Shown here: piece after piece, positions 8,620-17,355 of the stretch
How positions within the stretch are numbered: position 1 is the stretch's first letter
Layout: each line of letters begins with the position of its first letter
Assembly: GCF_008180415.1 (NCBI RefSeq)
Contig: NZ_VTEI01000003.1
Coordinates: forward strand, 681 to 64,680
Length of the DNA stretch: 64,000 nt
Direction of reading: 5' to 3'
Source of the DNA: Rossellomorea vietnamensis
GTDB lineage: Bacteria > Bacillota > Bacilli > Bacillales > Bacillaceae_B
The notes under the pieces: generated by a model
What the model was told of the DNA's origin: nothing
Seen by the model: the letters and a program-made list of their open reading frames with translations, nothing else
The model's database searches: none
Made by a program: the position numbers and the translations under genes

Positions 8620-8666
8620 CATCTAATGATATGTAATAGATTATAAGTTCCTCGTTACTTTGACGA

Positions 8667-10469
8667 TTAGGATAATACGATATTTGCCTGTTCGCATACC
8701 TTTCGGTATTGATTAATTTTATTCAAAATGGGTTCTGAGATGTTGAGCTTTTTGAGGATTGACTCTATCTTCTCCATGTCTGTTAGGTGGATTAACCGGT
8801 GAATATCTTGGTGAAGAATTCGCAGGTTATGAAACTTATCGTTTCCTCCTTGTGACCTTGGGAGATAGTGATGACAATGCACTTCAAATGCCTGTAAGTC
8901 CCAGCCTGTAATTTCACATTTCCCCATTTTCATACTGTATCGGCTTATTCTATTATCCACATATTCAACTGACCGATTAGGAAGGTTGGAGTTCATCAAA
9001 TTACTGATTTCCTTTTGGATATCAGGACGAAGCTTCTTGTATAACATGCCTCGACCTTCCTCTGTATAGGGTGTTACCTTTGGACTAAAGTTTAACGAGT
9101 TAACCGTTTTAACAATTCCTAGTTGGAAAAGGTAGACTTCAGCTACTTTAAAAGTCTTCATGGTTACACTGTAGAACCTTTTAAACAAAGGCGGCGGGTT
9201 ACTTGGGTGTTCTTGCTTCCCAACCGGTTGTAGTCGATTATATATGAACGGCTTTAAATCGTAGGCAAGACGTGAGAACACCGGATTCACATGTGTCGCT
9301 CGCTCAAAATAATTATGGATGCCCAATACAAAACTGTTGAATCGCAGAACGTTTTGGGAAGTTGGTGAAGCTTTAATCCGACGGATTAGCCTTTTAGCTT
9401 CCTGTTTGATTTGTTTCTTCTTCTTTTGAATAACACCGGTATGCGCTACTCGTTTCTTCCCTTTTTTGTTCGCTCGTATCGTAAAGCCTAGAAATTCAGA
9501 CTCCCTTTTGCGCAGGTTAAGGATTTTAGATTTCTCTGGCGAGATATCAAGATTGAGCCGTTCCTTCAAATATCGACGAACCGCATGATACCACTTTTGA
9601 GCAGTCTTTCCATCCCGGCAAAGAATTTTGAAGTCGTCCGCATAGCGGACGAGGTATCCTTCCTTCAGATTAGTCCGTTTCTTTGCGTATCGTTCACCAA
9701 CTTTAGATTTGTATGATTTATGCAGGGGAAAGAACTCCCATTGATCAGCAATCCACTGATCTAAATCATTCAACACGATATTAGAGAGGAGGGGAGATAA
9801 AATTCCACCTTGAGGTGTCCCTTTGTCGGGGATTCCTTCTCCATCAATTTCTGCTTTTATCATTTTAGAAATACAAGCTAATACTTTCCTATCCTGTATT
9901 CCTAAATTCCAAAGCTGCTTCATTAACCGTGTGTGGTTTACATTATCAAAGAAACTCTTGATATCAATATCAACGACAAAATGAAGGGAGGCTTGATTAA
10001 TTAAAGATTGAATCCTTGCCATTGCATGATGGGCAGACCGTAGAGGTCTAAAACCATAACTGTGCTTATAAAAATGAGCCTCCGCAATGGGTTCGAGAAC
10101 CTGCTTGAAACATTGTTGGATAATCCTGTCCAGAATACAGGGAATACCTAGCGGTCTTCGTTTTCCATTGTCCTTTTCAATCCATTTTCTTCTGACTTTC
10201 TTAGGTTGATAGCTTTTCAGTATTGTACGCACCTTCAAGACCAGTTCATCTTCGGATAATTCCTTGATATCCGATATCGTTTTTCCATCGGTCCCAGGTG
10301 TGTTTGAACCCTTGTTGGATTTGATGGTCCGATAAGCGAGTAAGATGTTTTCTCTTGAAGTGATGACATTATAAAGGAAGGAAAAGCTGTTTCCTTCCTG
10401 GGCTTTCTCATATAGTTCCGTGAATGTCTCCGTCATATTGTAGTAATCCCAGTATCGCAGTGTTGGCAC
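8667..10469 (-). CDS. ltrA: Group II intron-encoded reverse transcriptase/maturase with HNH domain
   Basis: 600 residues. The reverse transcriptase spans about residues 45-310, with PLGIPCILDRIIQQ, SYGFRPLRSAHHA, GTPQGGILSPLLSN and the catalytic RYADDFKIL box. The maturase/thumb region follows (residues 330-450). The C-terminus has an HNH endonuclease-like domain (CEITG, HCHHYLPRSQGGND, NLRILHQDIH). Such proteins aid intron splicing and retrohoming. The start is GTG at 10469 with AGGAGG 9 bases upstream. No lesion is seen, so the intron could be mobile. It shares the strand of the surrounding genes, as needed for splicing from their transcript. Confidence 0.93.
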   Translation of the reverse strand: MPTLRYWDYYNMTETFTELYEKAQEGNSFSFLYNVITSRENILLAYRTIKSNKGSNTPGTDGKTISDIKELSEDELVLKVRTILKSYQPKKVRRKWIEKDNGKRRPLGIPCILDRIIQQCFKQVLEPIAEAHFYKHSYGFRPLRSAHHAMARIQSLINQASLHFVVDIDIKSFFDNVNHTRLMKQLWNLGIQDRKVLACISKMIKAEIDGEGIPDKGTPQGGILSPLLSNIVLNDLDQWIADQWEFFPLHKSYKSKVGERYAKKRTNLKEGYLVRYADDFKILCRDGKTAQKWYHAVRRYLKERLNLDISPEKSKILNLRKRESEFLGFTIRANKKGKKRVAHTGVIQKKKKQIKQEAKRLIRRIKASPTSQNVLRFNSFVLGIHNYFERATHVNPVFSRLAYDLKPFIYNRLQPVGKQEHPSNPPPLFKRFYSVTMKTFKVAEVYLFQLGIVKTVNSLNFSPKVTPYTEEGRGMLYKKLRPDIQKEISNLMNSNLPNRSVEYVDNRISRYSMKMGKCEITGWDLQAFEVHCHHYLPRSQGGNDKFHNLRILHQDIHRLIHLTDMEKIESILKKLNISEPILNKINQYRKVCEQANIVLS

Positions 10470-11195
10470 TGTGGCATCCCTCCTTGTAGAAGTGATGTCC
10501 CCACATTCTTACCCGACCGGCACCATTCACGTACAGGAAAATAATCGTTTCATTCAGTAGACTTGGGGCTGTTCCTCCACTTTCATTACAAAAGCTTCTT
10601 CAGTCGTTCCCCTACCCTCACAAGGATAAATGCCTTTCGTAAACCCTATAGCAAACGTTTTGAGTGACAGCTCTTGGTTCAACGTTCCTTGCTTTCCAAG
10701 TACCTTACAACCTAGCTTTCCATTCTAGAGTTAGGTGCTTCCTTTAAGCCTGTGAGCTTGATACCGCCGTAGTCCGGTATAGCGTCTTTCAGAGGGGGCA
10801 ATTTTACTCCACACCACTCACCCCATCGGAAGATGGGACATAAGTTTCCTTATGTTCTTAACTATAGACCCTTACCTTCGGAAGTTCGTCAGTTCTTTAG
10901 CTAATAGAACTATTCTCACCATTTCTAGTTTTTCAGCCGTGCGGCATATCCGTTGGCATACCTTTTTGGCTTCAGCCTTCGTTCTGCCGACTCCACCTGT
11001 GCTTCAAACCCTATAACCTGCCAGTTATAACGCATGCAGGAGTATTGACGGGATGGTTTCGGGTAACATGGAACCGTCATTCCCATCCTCGGTTGTAAAG
11101 TTAGAATTTCAATTGAAAACTCCCTGCTTTTCACGCTTGGTAGCGCTTATAGCAGAACTTGTCGCGCGCCCCCGTTAACGCAATAAGAATGTCTA

Positions 11196-11561
11196 TTATT
11201 TAAAGATAGATTTTAGTTCATCAGGAACAATTGTCACATCTTGTATTTCATATTTTGCATCTGGTGTTAAGTTAAGTAAAACCATTTCTCCATTATCAAA
11301 TTCTAACAGTTCATAGGTTTTAAAGCCTGTACCAGCACTCATAACTTCATTTATTTTCTTTAATGTTTCCTCAGATATATGTTCTTGCCTGCCTTCAGCT
11401 ATAAGTGTTTTAGCCATTTTATAATTTTCAACTCTAACTGCTTCTTTAAACGATAGTCCTACATCAACGGGACCTTCTTTTGTAGTCTCATTATAGAATA
11501 GAAAACCTAATAAAACATTCAATAAAACGGATACTGCAATGATATTATTTTTGATTTTCAT
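11196..11561 (-). CDS. Membrane-anchored small protein, unknown function
   Basis: 121 residues from the ATG at 11561 (AAGGGGAAG upstream); a longer frame to 11597 would begin inside a repeat copy and is rejected. A single N-terminal hydrophobic segment (IIAVSVLLNVLLGFLFY) is followed by a soluble domain with a helical part (residues 35-80) and a beta-rich end (FDNGEMVLLNLTPDAKYEIQ). Probably an extracytoplasmic protein. I do not recognise the family. The intron-split repeat J begins 15 bases past its stop codon region. Confidence 0.65.
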   Translation of the reverse strand: MKIKNNIIAVSVLLNVLLGFLFYNETTKEGPVDVGLSFKEAVRVENYKMAKTLIAEGRQEHISEETLKKINEVMSAGTGFKTYELLEFDNGEMVLLNLTPDAKYEIQDVTIVPDELKSIFK

Positions 11562-11594
11562 TTTATCTTCCCCTTGTTTGTAGTATCTCTTATT

Positions 11595-11652
11595 CAACTC
11601 TTCTGCCCTTTACTGGAACAAAGGGGCTGCTGCCTGTTAAGCAAACGCACCT
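11595..11652 (-). repeat. Cassette-associated repeat, copy K
   Basis: Reads TTCTGCCC, TTTACTGGAACAA, AGGGGCTGCTGCCTGTTAAG, CAAACGCACC. It begins 5 bases past the stop codon of the 75-residue gene at 11657. Confidence 0.78.
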
Positions 11653-11656
11653 GCAA

Positions 11657-11884
11657 TTATTTTACTTTCCTGGATTTATAGAAGAACCAAAGACTTAATA
11701 ACAAAAATAAAATGAAAAACATATTGTTGAATATAGGTATTGGACCTGGTGTAGATACAAACACATTTTCTCTAACATTTGTACCTACAAAAACAACTGC
11801 ATTCGTTAATCGCTCTAAAGTATAAATGACTCCACTGGTGAGAATGCTTAGCCATCCTAACAACATATAAGTCTGAGAATTCAT
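11657..11884 (-). CDS. Two-helix membrane protein of 75 residues
   Basis: Starts at the ATG at 11884 (MNSQTYMLLGWLSIL) with AAGGGG 9 bases upstream. A longer frame to 12049 runs through a fragment of the repeat and has no ribosome site, so it is rejected. There are two hydrophobic helices: residues 5-22 and 52-68 (NNMFFILFLLLSLWFF), with a loop containing ENVFVSTPGPIPI. It is the first gene of the repeat-bearing array. Function unknown. Confidence 0.6.
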   Translation of the reverse strand: MNSQTYMLLGWLSILTSGVIYTLERLTNAVVFVGTNVRENVFVSTPGPIPIFNNMFFILFLLLSLWFFYKSRKVK

Positions 11885-11940
11885 ACCAAATACCCCTTTT
11901 CTTAAAAACTCTTTAATAATAGACGAAACCGTTATTATTT

Positions 11941-11975
11941 TAGTTTCGACTATTCCGTTAACCTGCCCTTTAATT
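11941..11975 (-). repeat. Cassette-associated repeat, partial copy L
   Basis: Carries CCGTTAACCTGCCC and TTTAATTGAATATTC but lacks the GGCGGCTGCTTG block. The flank TAGTTTCGACTATT matches the flank of copy D (TTAGTTTCACAATATT), showing that conservation extends about 15 bases past the hairpins. It is the last copy on this side. Confidence 0.6.
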
Positions 11976-12116
11976 GAATATTCATTTGTTCTAATATTTT
12001 GTAATCTAGAAATTCCTATAATGGTTATAAAATAATTCACTGGTATCAATCAGTGTTTCGTGTTGAGTCGGCAGCCTAACCTAATTTGTTGTAAGTCCAC
12101 TATTTCTTTTATTATC

Positions 12117-12806
12117 TTATCTCAACCGGGAATATACTAAATCATATTCAACTTTTGTAAAGTTCTGATAACCATACCGGACTTTTTCATAAATAGGGAT
12201 TATCTCCGATGGTCCCCCAATTCTTCCAAACCATTCGTGAATAGTTTCATTAGTCTTTTTCTTTTGGTCATCTCTTAACTTGCCTTGCCATTCCTGAAGT
12301 AACCGCCGAATCTCATTCTGTTTCTCTTTGCTGAGTGATACATTTATATCTATACCCCCACCCTGAATCTCGTCAACTCCTTTAAGTTCATTGACATCCA
12401 AGATGTTGATTGTTAACTTTTTTCTTTTTCGTCTTTTTCTCAGTATGAAGAGTAATATAAGAGGAATGGCAATAAGGGAATATATGAGATAGCTGTTCTT
12501 TTTTTTAGGTTTTCCCTCAGTCCACGGTTCACGTTCTTTTTTGTCGAGAGTTTCTCCTTTCATTATCTCCCCGTTGTTGTTTTTTGGAAGATCAATTTCT
12601 TCAATTTCTAATTTAGTAATATCTAAATCAACCTTACCCCTTCCTTCATTGAAATTGCCCAAGAAAGCTCTTTCTTGTTTCTTTTGAATATCAGAATAAA
12701 AGCTGGTGACTTTGTTTGCTAACGTTTGACTAGTGAAAGTCACTAGAAAAGTGATGAGTAAAACCAATAACAAAAAGCCGAATATAAACATAACTTTTCT
12801 TTTCAA
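12117..12806 (-). CDS. Membrane protein with DUF4129-like C-terminus
   Basis: About 229 residues. A TTG at 12806 with AGGAG 8 bases upstream is preferred over an ATG 27 bases earlier that has no site. Helix 1 is residues 3-25, then an acidic extracellular part, helix 2 near residue 110 (YLIYSLIAIPLILLFIL) and a basic stretch RKRRKRKK. The cytoplasmic end has RRLLQEWQGKL, ETIHEWFGRIG and PIYEKVRYG, as in DUF4129 proteins found with MoxR, DUF58 and transglutaminase genes. It follows the ABC permease gene and probably belongs to the same regulon as the MoxR-DUF58 genes upstream. Confidence 0.7.
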   Translation of the reverse strand: MKRKVMFIFGFLLLVLLITFLVTFTSQTLANKVTSFYSDIQKKQERAFLGNFNEGRGKVDLDITKLEIEEIDLPKNNNGEIMKGETLDKKEREPWTEGKPKKKNSYLIYSLIAIPLILLFILRKRRKRKKLTINILDVNELKGVDEIQGGGIDINVSLSKEKQNEIRRLLQEWQGKLRDDQKKKTNETIHEWFGRIGGPSEIIPIYEKVRYGYQNFTKVEYDLVYSRLR

Positions 12807-12837
12807 ATCGATCTCTCCTAAAAAAATATTCATTTTA

Positions 12838-12868
12838 ACCAGCAGAAGTTACATCACTGCTGGTCACA
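12838..12868 (-). terminator. Hairpin between permease and DUF4129-like genes
   Basis: CCAGCAG ... CTGCTGG with a 13-base loop, and only a weak AAAAT/T tail on the minus strand. It may attenuate rather than stop transcription into the next gene. Confidence 0.5.
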
Positions 12869-12875
12869 TAATTAC

Positions 12876-15488
12876 TCATGATGCTTTCATTGCGTTGATT
12901 GGCTTGGTCCTTACACCTATTTCACTCGGGAGCAAAGAGCCAAGAATTCCAATAAATACAGGAACAATAATAGTGGAACTTATCAATAGAAGAGAATCTG
13001 TTGGAAAAACACCATAAATAGCACCAATAACGGCAAATGAGATTGACACCCCTGCTAAACCTGCTATGAAACCAATCAAGGCACCTTCCATAATAATGAT
13101 AAATCGAACTGCTGCTCGTCCCCATCCAATCGCTTGAAGAACCCCTATTTCATTTTTACGTTCTGAAATATTCTGCCACATAATCTCTGCTGTTGTAAGG
13201 ATAGATAAACCAAAGGCGATTCCTAAAGTGATATAGTGAGTATTATCAATACTAAGAGCCACGTATTCACCGAGCCAAGAAGTATAAAGCACACCCTGAA
13301 GTCTGAACGTCACAAATAAGTAGAAAGTGAATAATGCGGTCGGCATGGCAATTACAAGTAAAGAAAGCAGGTTGCGTTTCCACTTGGATACAATATTATT
13401 AGTGGCCAATCCTACAATCCCCTTCGTCTTTACCAAGCGTTTGCCTAGTCTTGATATTTCACCTGTACGCATTGCCTCATAAGGCGTAATTTTACTGACT
13501 AATACAGCTAAAGGCAATAAACTAAGAACATATACAAGCAAAGCAAAGGTTGAAACGTATACGATATTTATAAAAGAAAATTCTCCTGTTTGTGTGTAGA
13601 TAATGCTCTGTATGATGCATGAGAATAAAATTACCAAAACCCACTGTAATGCAGCTTCCATCATTAGAATACGGCGGATATGATTGTTCTCCCACCCTAA
13701 AGAGAGTAATACAGAAAACTCTTTTCTTCTCGATAGAAAGGAAACCAAGCTCGTCGAAAAAACGTAAACGACGGCAACCAATAACAGGCTGATCATGACT
13801 CCCGAGTATCCTAATGAAGTTTCCCGAAATATTGTAATGGCATTACCAATGTTTATCCAAGGCTGCTCGACCCAGCCTAACGTTTTTGCTTCAGTTTGAA
13901 CCCTTGTGATTGTAGGTTGAGGGGATGAACCTAATGTTACTACAGCATTCAAACCTGTTTTATCTTTAATTTCTTTTGCAATGCTTTCTACTCTCTTTTG
14001 CGACTCCTCTCCTATTCCTTCAACTCCATTTACGATGATTCTAATGGATGAAATTGAATCTCCGCCAGTGATCATTTCTGCTGAATCTAATGTTGTAATA
14101 ATATTTGGGGGATTGGTTAACAACCCAGTAGGATTCCCAATTCCGGTGACATCGGATGGTGGGTTGATAGGTTCTTCTTTTTCATCTAAGACCATTTTTG
14201 CTTGTGGTGGTCGATAGGTTTCTAGAGGCAGTTCATTTAACGGATCCTTAGAAGCGGTAATATTATTCGGGTTATAAAATCCTATAACCTTATAGGTGAC
14301 AACCGGTAATACCGGCAATTCATTATCTTTTCTTTCTACTACTGGATCTACTAGTTGCAAATCCCTATACCCCTGTGCAGGAACGTTGCTGTCAAAAGGT
14401 TTCTCTAATTGTATTGATGTTTGTTCTGCAGAGAAAGCGTGAGACCATCGCTCGGGAAAAGGGCTTTTCAATTTTTTATATTGAAGTGGGCTGGACTTAT
14501 ATACAACCATCGACGAATTTCTTGCTTCTCCATTTACTCGGAAATTTTCACCCTGCTGTCCTGTTTCCACTCCAGTTAAAGAGTAGAAATAACTCTTTTC
14601 GAGCTCTTTACTGGATAACCGAATTGAATTAACCTCTTCACCTTTAGGCAGCGAATCCAAATATTCGAGTCCTCCATTAGTTGAGATGCTATTCAATGTT
14701 TGTCGTTGTTTAGTTTCATCACTAAAATCAAAATTCAACTTTTCCAAACGGAAGTTGTGAACAGTCTGACTAAACGAGTGATTATTAATGAGTACCGGAA
14801 TTTCGAAAGAATTCACAGGTTCTAATTTGTTCACCTTATCTTTCGAGGAATCGAAATAGCGACTATCCCCAAATCCTTCAATAGCCTTGTCTAATCCTAC
14901 CAACTTAGCTTCTTGTTCAGGATCTATGCCAACCAGAAGTTGTAATTGAGTGATGGATAGCTTTTTATCAAATTGGTCTGGTCCCAAGACCCCTGGTATT
15001 TTCTCTTTTATCTCTGCTCCTTCACTGAAATAGAATGAATAATCCTTAAGTTTTGTATCTTCTAACCCATTGTTTCCTGATTCATTTACATGCACCCGAT
15101 AAATCCCACGAGCAAGTTTCTCATTAAATAGTTCTTCAAACGTGACTCCGAGTTCTGAATACCCAATAACGGAGATAGGAGCAGCTACCTCAACACCTTC
15201 AATTTTCTTTATGGTTTCGTATTGATCAATACTGATTCCTCCAGTAATTCCATTCAGATAATTTGGTTCAAGCAAGTTGCTATTTACACTGTCGGTTGGT
15301 TTGACCACAATATCGTAAGAGCTGACCCAGCTTTTTTGAAGATTCTCCACCACAGTACCTTTGCTGCTCTCTGTCAGATTAAACAAATAGCTTAGTCCCC
15401 CGCTTATAACCATTACGCCAATAATCAGTAATATGAGACGTTCACGGTTCCTTTTCCAACTCCCCATTATATATTTCATCATAGTCAC
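12876..15488 (-). CDS. ABC transporter permease, FtsX/MacB type
   Basis: 870 residues. One membrane helix near the N-terminus (RLILLIIGVMVISGGLSYLF), a very large extracellular domain (about residues 40-540), then two groups of helices, the last pair typical of FtsX domains (ILTTAEIMWQNISERKNEIGVLQAIGWG). The inner half has the matching EFSVLLSLGWE. Such permeases move lipids, peptides or signals across the membrane or act as mechanotransmitters. The start is GTG at 15488, coupled to the ATPase gene end, with two ATG codons close behind; GGAGG is upstream. Partner of the ATPase at 15488-16162. Substrate unknown. Confidence 0.88.
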   Translation of the reverse strand: MTMMKYIMGSWKRNRERLILLIIGVMVISGGLSYLFNLTESSKGTVVENLQKSWVSSYDIVVKPTDSVNSNLLEPNYLNGITGGISIDQYETIKKIEGVEVAAPISVIGYSELGVTFEELFNEKLARGIYRVHVNESGNNGLEDTKLKDYSFYFSEGAEIKEKIPGVLGPDQFDKKLSITQLQLLVGIDPEQEAKLVGLDKAIEGFGDSRYFDSSKDKVNKLEPVNSFEIPVLINNHSFSQTVHNFRLEKLNFDFSDETKQRQTLNSISTNGGLEYLDSLPKGEEVNSIRLSSKELEKSYFYSLTGVETGQQGENFRVNGEARNSSMVVYKSSPLQYKKLKSPFPERWSHAFSAEQTSIQLEKPFDSNVPAQGYRDLQLVDPVVERKDNELPVLPVVTYKVIGFYNPNNITASKDPLNELPLETYRPPQAKMVLDEKEEPINPPSDVTGIGNPTGLLTNPPNIITTLDSAEMITGGDSISSIRIIVNGVEGIGEESQKRVESIAKEIKDKTGLNAVVTLGSSPQPTITRVQTEAKTLGWVEQPWINIGNAITIFRETSLGYSGVMISLLLVAVVYVFSTSLVSFLSRRKEFSVLLSLGWENNHIRRILMMEAALQWVLVILFSCIIQSIIYTQTGEFSFINIVYVSTFALLVYVLSLLPLAVLVSKITPYEAMRTGEISRLGKRLVKTKGIVGLATNNIVSKWKRNLLSLLVIAMPTALFTFYLFVTFRLQGVLYTSWLGEYVALSIDNTHYITLGIAFGLSILTTAEIMWQNISERKNEIGVLQAIGWGRAAVRFIIIMEGALIGFIAGLAGVSISFAVIGAIYGVFPTDSLLLISSTIIVPVFIGILGSLLPSEIGVRTKPINAMKAS

Positions 15489-16162
15489 TACACCTCCAAT
15501 ATCTTTCCATCTTGGAATTCGATAATGCGATCTGCTCTTTCGGCAATCTTCTTATCATGAGTAACCATTATTACGCCACATTGGTTTTCCTTTTGGATAT
15601 CAAGCAGCAATTTCATAATGTTTTCACTGCTGACAGAATCAAGGTTTCCAGTTGGCTCATCGGCAAGAATCCAGCTTGGATTATTAATTAATGCTCTGGC
15701 TATTGCTACGCGTTGCTGTTGTCCTCCGGATAATTGAGAGGGTAAAAATCCTTCTTTTCCGGATAGACCTACTTGTTTCAATAGCTCCCTTGCTTCTTTA
15801 TCCTTTGAAGGATCTCTTTTATGAGGAAATAATGGAGAAAGAACATTTTCAAGCGCAGTTAGGGTAGGTAACAAATGAAATTGCTGAAAAACGAACCCAA
15901 TTTCTTCATAGCGGAACTTGGATAACTGCTTAGCCTTATATTTATTGAGATGCTCATTTCCATAATGAATCGATCCGTTTGATGGTTTGTCTAATGCCCC
16001 TAATAAACTCAACAAAGTTGACTTTCCAGAACCCGAGGGACCGATGACAGCAGTAATCTGATTATGCGGTATCACAATAGAAATGGATTGTATAGCGGCT
16101 GTAGTAAACCCTTCTCCTTTGAATTCCTTCGTTACCTGGGCTAATACAAAGTCTTTGTTCAT
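15488..16162 (-). CDS. ABC transporter ATP-binding protein, MacB/LolD type
   Basis: 224 residues, the usual size for the group. Walker [10 protein letters not shown] near residue 40, Q-loop [10 protein letters not shown], signature LSGGQQQR near residue 142, Walker [13 protein letters not shown] and the switch His in VMVTHDKK. It energises the FtsX-type permease encoded immediately downstream, with the gene end joined to the permease start. A terminator separates it from the DUF58 pseudogene upstream, so it may have its own promoter. Confidence 0.93.
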   Translation of the reverse strand: MNKDFVLAQVTKEFKGEGFTTAAIQSISIVIPHNQITAVIGPSGSGKSTLLSLLGALDKPSNGSIHYGNEHLNKYKAKQLSKFRYEEIGFVFQQFHLLPTLTALENVLSPLFPHKRDPSKDKEARELLKQVGLSGKEGFLPSQLSGGQQQRVAIARALINNPSWILADEPTGNLDSVSSENIMKLLLDIQKENQCGVIMVTHDKKIAERADRIIEFQDGKILEV

Positions 16163-16206
16163 AACATCAATCCCCGTTTCTAAAAAATATCTATTATTTG
16201 AAAAAA

Positions 16207-16238
16207 TAAGGCTCTGAAAGTTCTCTGAGCCTTTCGTA
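16207..16238 (-). terminator. Terminator after the DUF58 pseudogene
   Basis: On the minus strand AAAGGCTC ... GAGCCTTATTTTTTC, directly past the stop at 16243 and before the ABC ATPase gene. Confidence 0.8.
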
Positions 16239-16242
16239 AAAT

Positions 16243-17355
16243 TTATCTTTTAATTTGTAGCCATTGCTGATGCTTTTGCATTTGAGGGGGAGTGCCAATG
16301 ATGAGGGGTAAAGATTTACTATCTGTTTTTGAAAATCCTAACTTATAAAATTGATCTGTAGATAAGAATGCTCCGTTGGGATTTAGCATGGATAAGGCTG
16401 AGATGATCTTTTTTAGCTGGGAGCGGTCAATATCATTGTCAAGCTTCAAGACCTTTTTTTGATCTGTTAAATAATTGACCCAAAGCTCCACTTTGCAGCC
16501 ATCTTTAATAAGATGCATACAAACCGAAACTGTATATTCAATTAGATTTTCCATATCTCTTCTCAGGTGGAAGTTTCCTTCTCCTATAACATTAAGGAAA
16601 ATGGAGTATACATCTCCTTGAACTTTTTAATACTTTTTTGCCAATAGCTTGTTTTCTTTAGCTGTTGCAAGCCAATGAATATGACGAAAACTTTCATTTT
16701 CATATTCTTTGGTCCCGACAATGCCTGTTTCATCCAAGAATATTGAATGGTTTGTATTTTTAAATCCTTGTAGTAAAGATTTTAGCTTTAGATCCTTTAA
16801 TTTTTGAATTTTTGGTATAACCTTAAAGACCGGCAGGATTTCTTTTTGGTATTCCAAGCGTTTACTTTGGAGCTTTAAAGGATCTGTTAATAAGAGATTT
16901 AAACTCGACCACTGATGATGCCCTCTGCTAGTTCCTTTCATTTTTACCTTTATTGTTTTTTGTGATTTAGGTGGTAGGTCAAGACTAAAGGAATACATGG
17001 TATTTTCCGCCTCTGTCCGGTTATCATTTCCTATAAACAGTAATTCCTTCTCATTTCTACTCTCGATGTCGATTGTAAAATTGAATATCGGAAAAAACGA
17101 TTCATTTTTTAACTCTATAAAAACATCGAAGCATTCATCTATACTTGTAGATTCAAAATATTTTTCATACCGCCAAGTTACTTTATTTTGGACTGCCCTA
17201 AGATAAACAGATGAAAGAACTGACACAGTGAGAACTAAAGCTGAAAAGAATACCACAGGAATAGATCCACTCAAACTACCTATGATTAGTAAAATCACCA
17301 TAAGAATTAGCATCCGCCACTGTAGAATCCATATTCTTTCGTCATGAATATTCAT
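16243..17355 (-). pseudogene. DUF58-family protein gene with an in-frame TAA
   Basis: Translated through, 370 residues. Two N-terminal helices (residues 13-50), a beta-rich domain, then the DUF58 signature near residues 218-240 (TKEYENESFRHIHWLATAKENKLLAKK). Codon 243 is TAA (16627-16629), just after the signature; the same frame continues with KVQGDVYSIFLNVIGEGNFHLR and the vWA-like C-terminal half. CAA to TAA is the simplest cause. DUF58 proteins work with MoxR AAA ATPases in envelope or stress functions. The first four bases overlap the moxR-like gene, confirming one operon. The N-terminal ORF would lack the vWA half. Confidence 0.82.

Larger units (their letters stand above)
8533..11167 (-). 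mobile_element. Group II intron, apparently full length
   Basis: About 2.6 kb. The 5' end on the minus strand is GCGCGACAAG, a variant of the GUGCG consensus, followed by about 700 bases of ribozyme before the ORF. Domain V (8582-8619) begins with the catalytic AGC, has a GGAAAC-type loop and is followed by a domain VI-like stretch ending CTATTGCTAAC. Boundaries were set by restoring the interrupted repeat, so they are accurate to a few bases. The encoded protein is intact with reverse transcriptase and HNH domains. Closest in style to bacterial class B introns, but the class is inferred from memory of domain V and is uncertain. Confidence 0.85.

Noticed and set aside
10925..11134. 69-residue ORF upstream of the intron reverse transcriptase
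   Set aside because: It lies in the 5' ribozyme region of the group II intron, has no ribosome site and encodes a Cys/Arg-rich peptide; it is structured RNA, not a gene.
1236..11975. Reading the region 1 repeats as ordinary rho-independent terminators
   Set aside because: No T run follows the hairpins on the coding strand, several copies overlap coding sequence, and conservation covers loops and flanks as well as stems.
1236..11975. Calling the repeats integron attC sites outright
   Set aside because: I could not fit the usual attC core sites, and no IntI-type integrase is visible, so only a cassette-like description is justified.
11885..12049. Long N-terminal extension of the 75-residue membrane protein
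   Set aside because: It would translate a fragment of the repeat and has no ribosome site; the ATG at 11884 has one.
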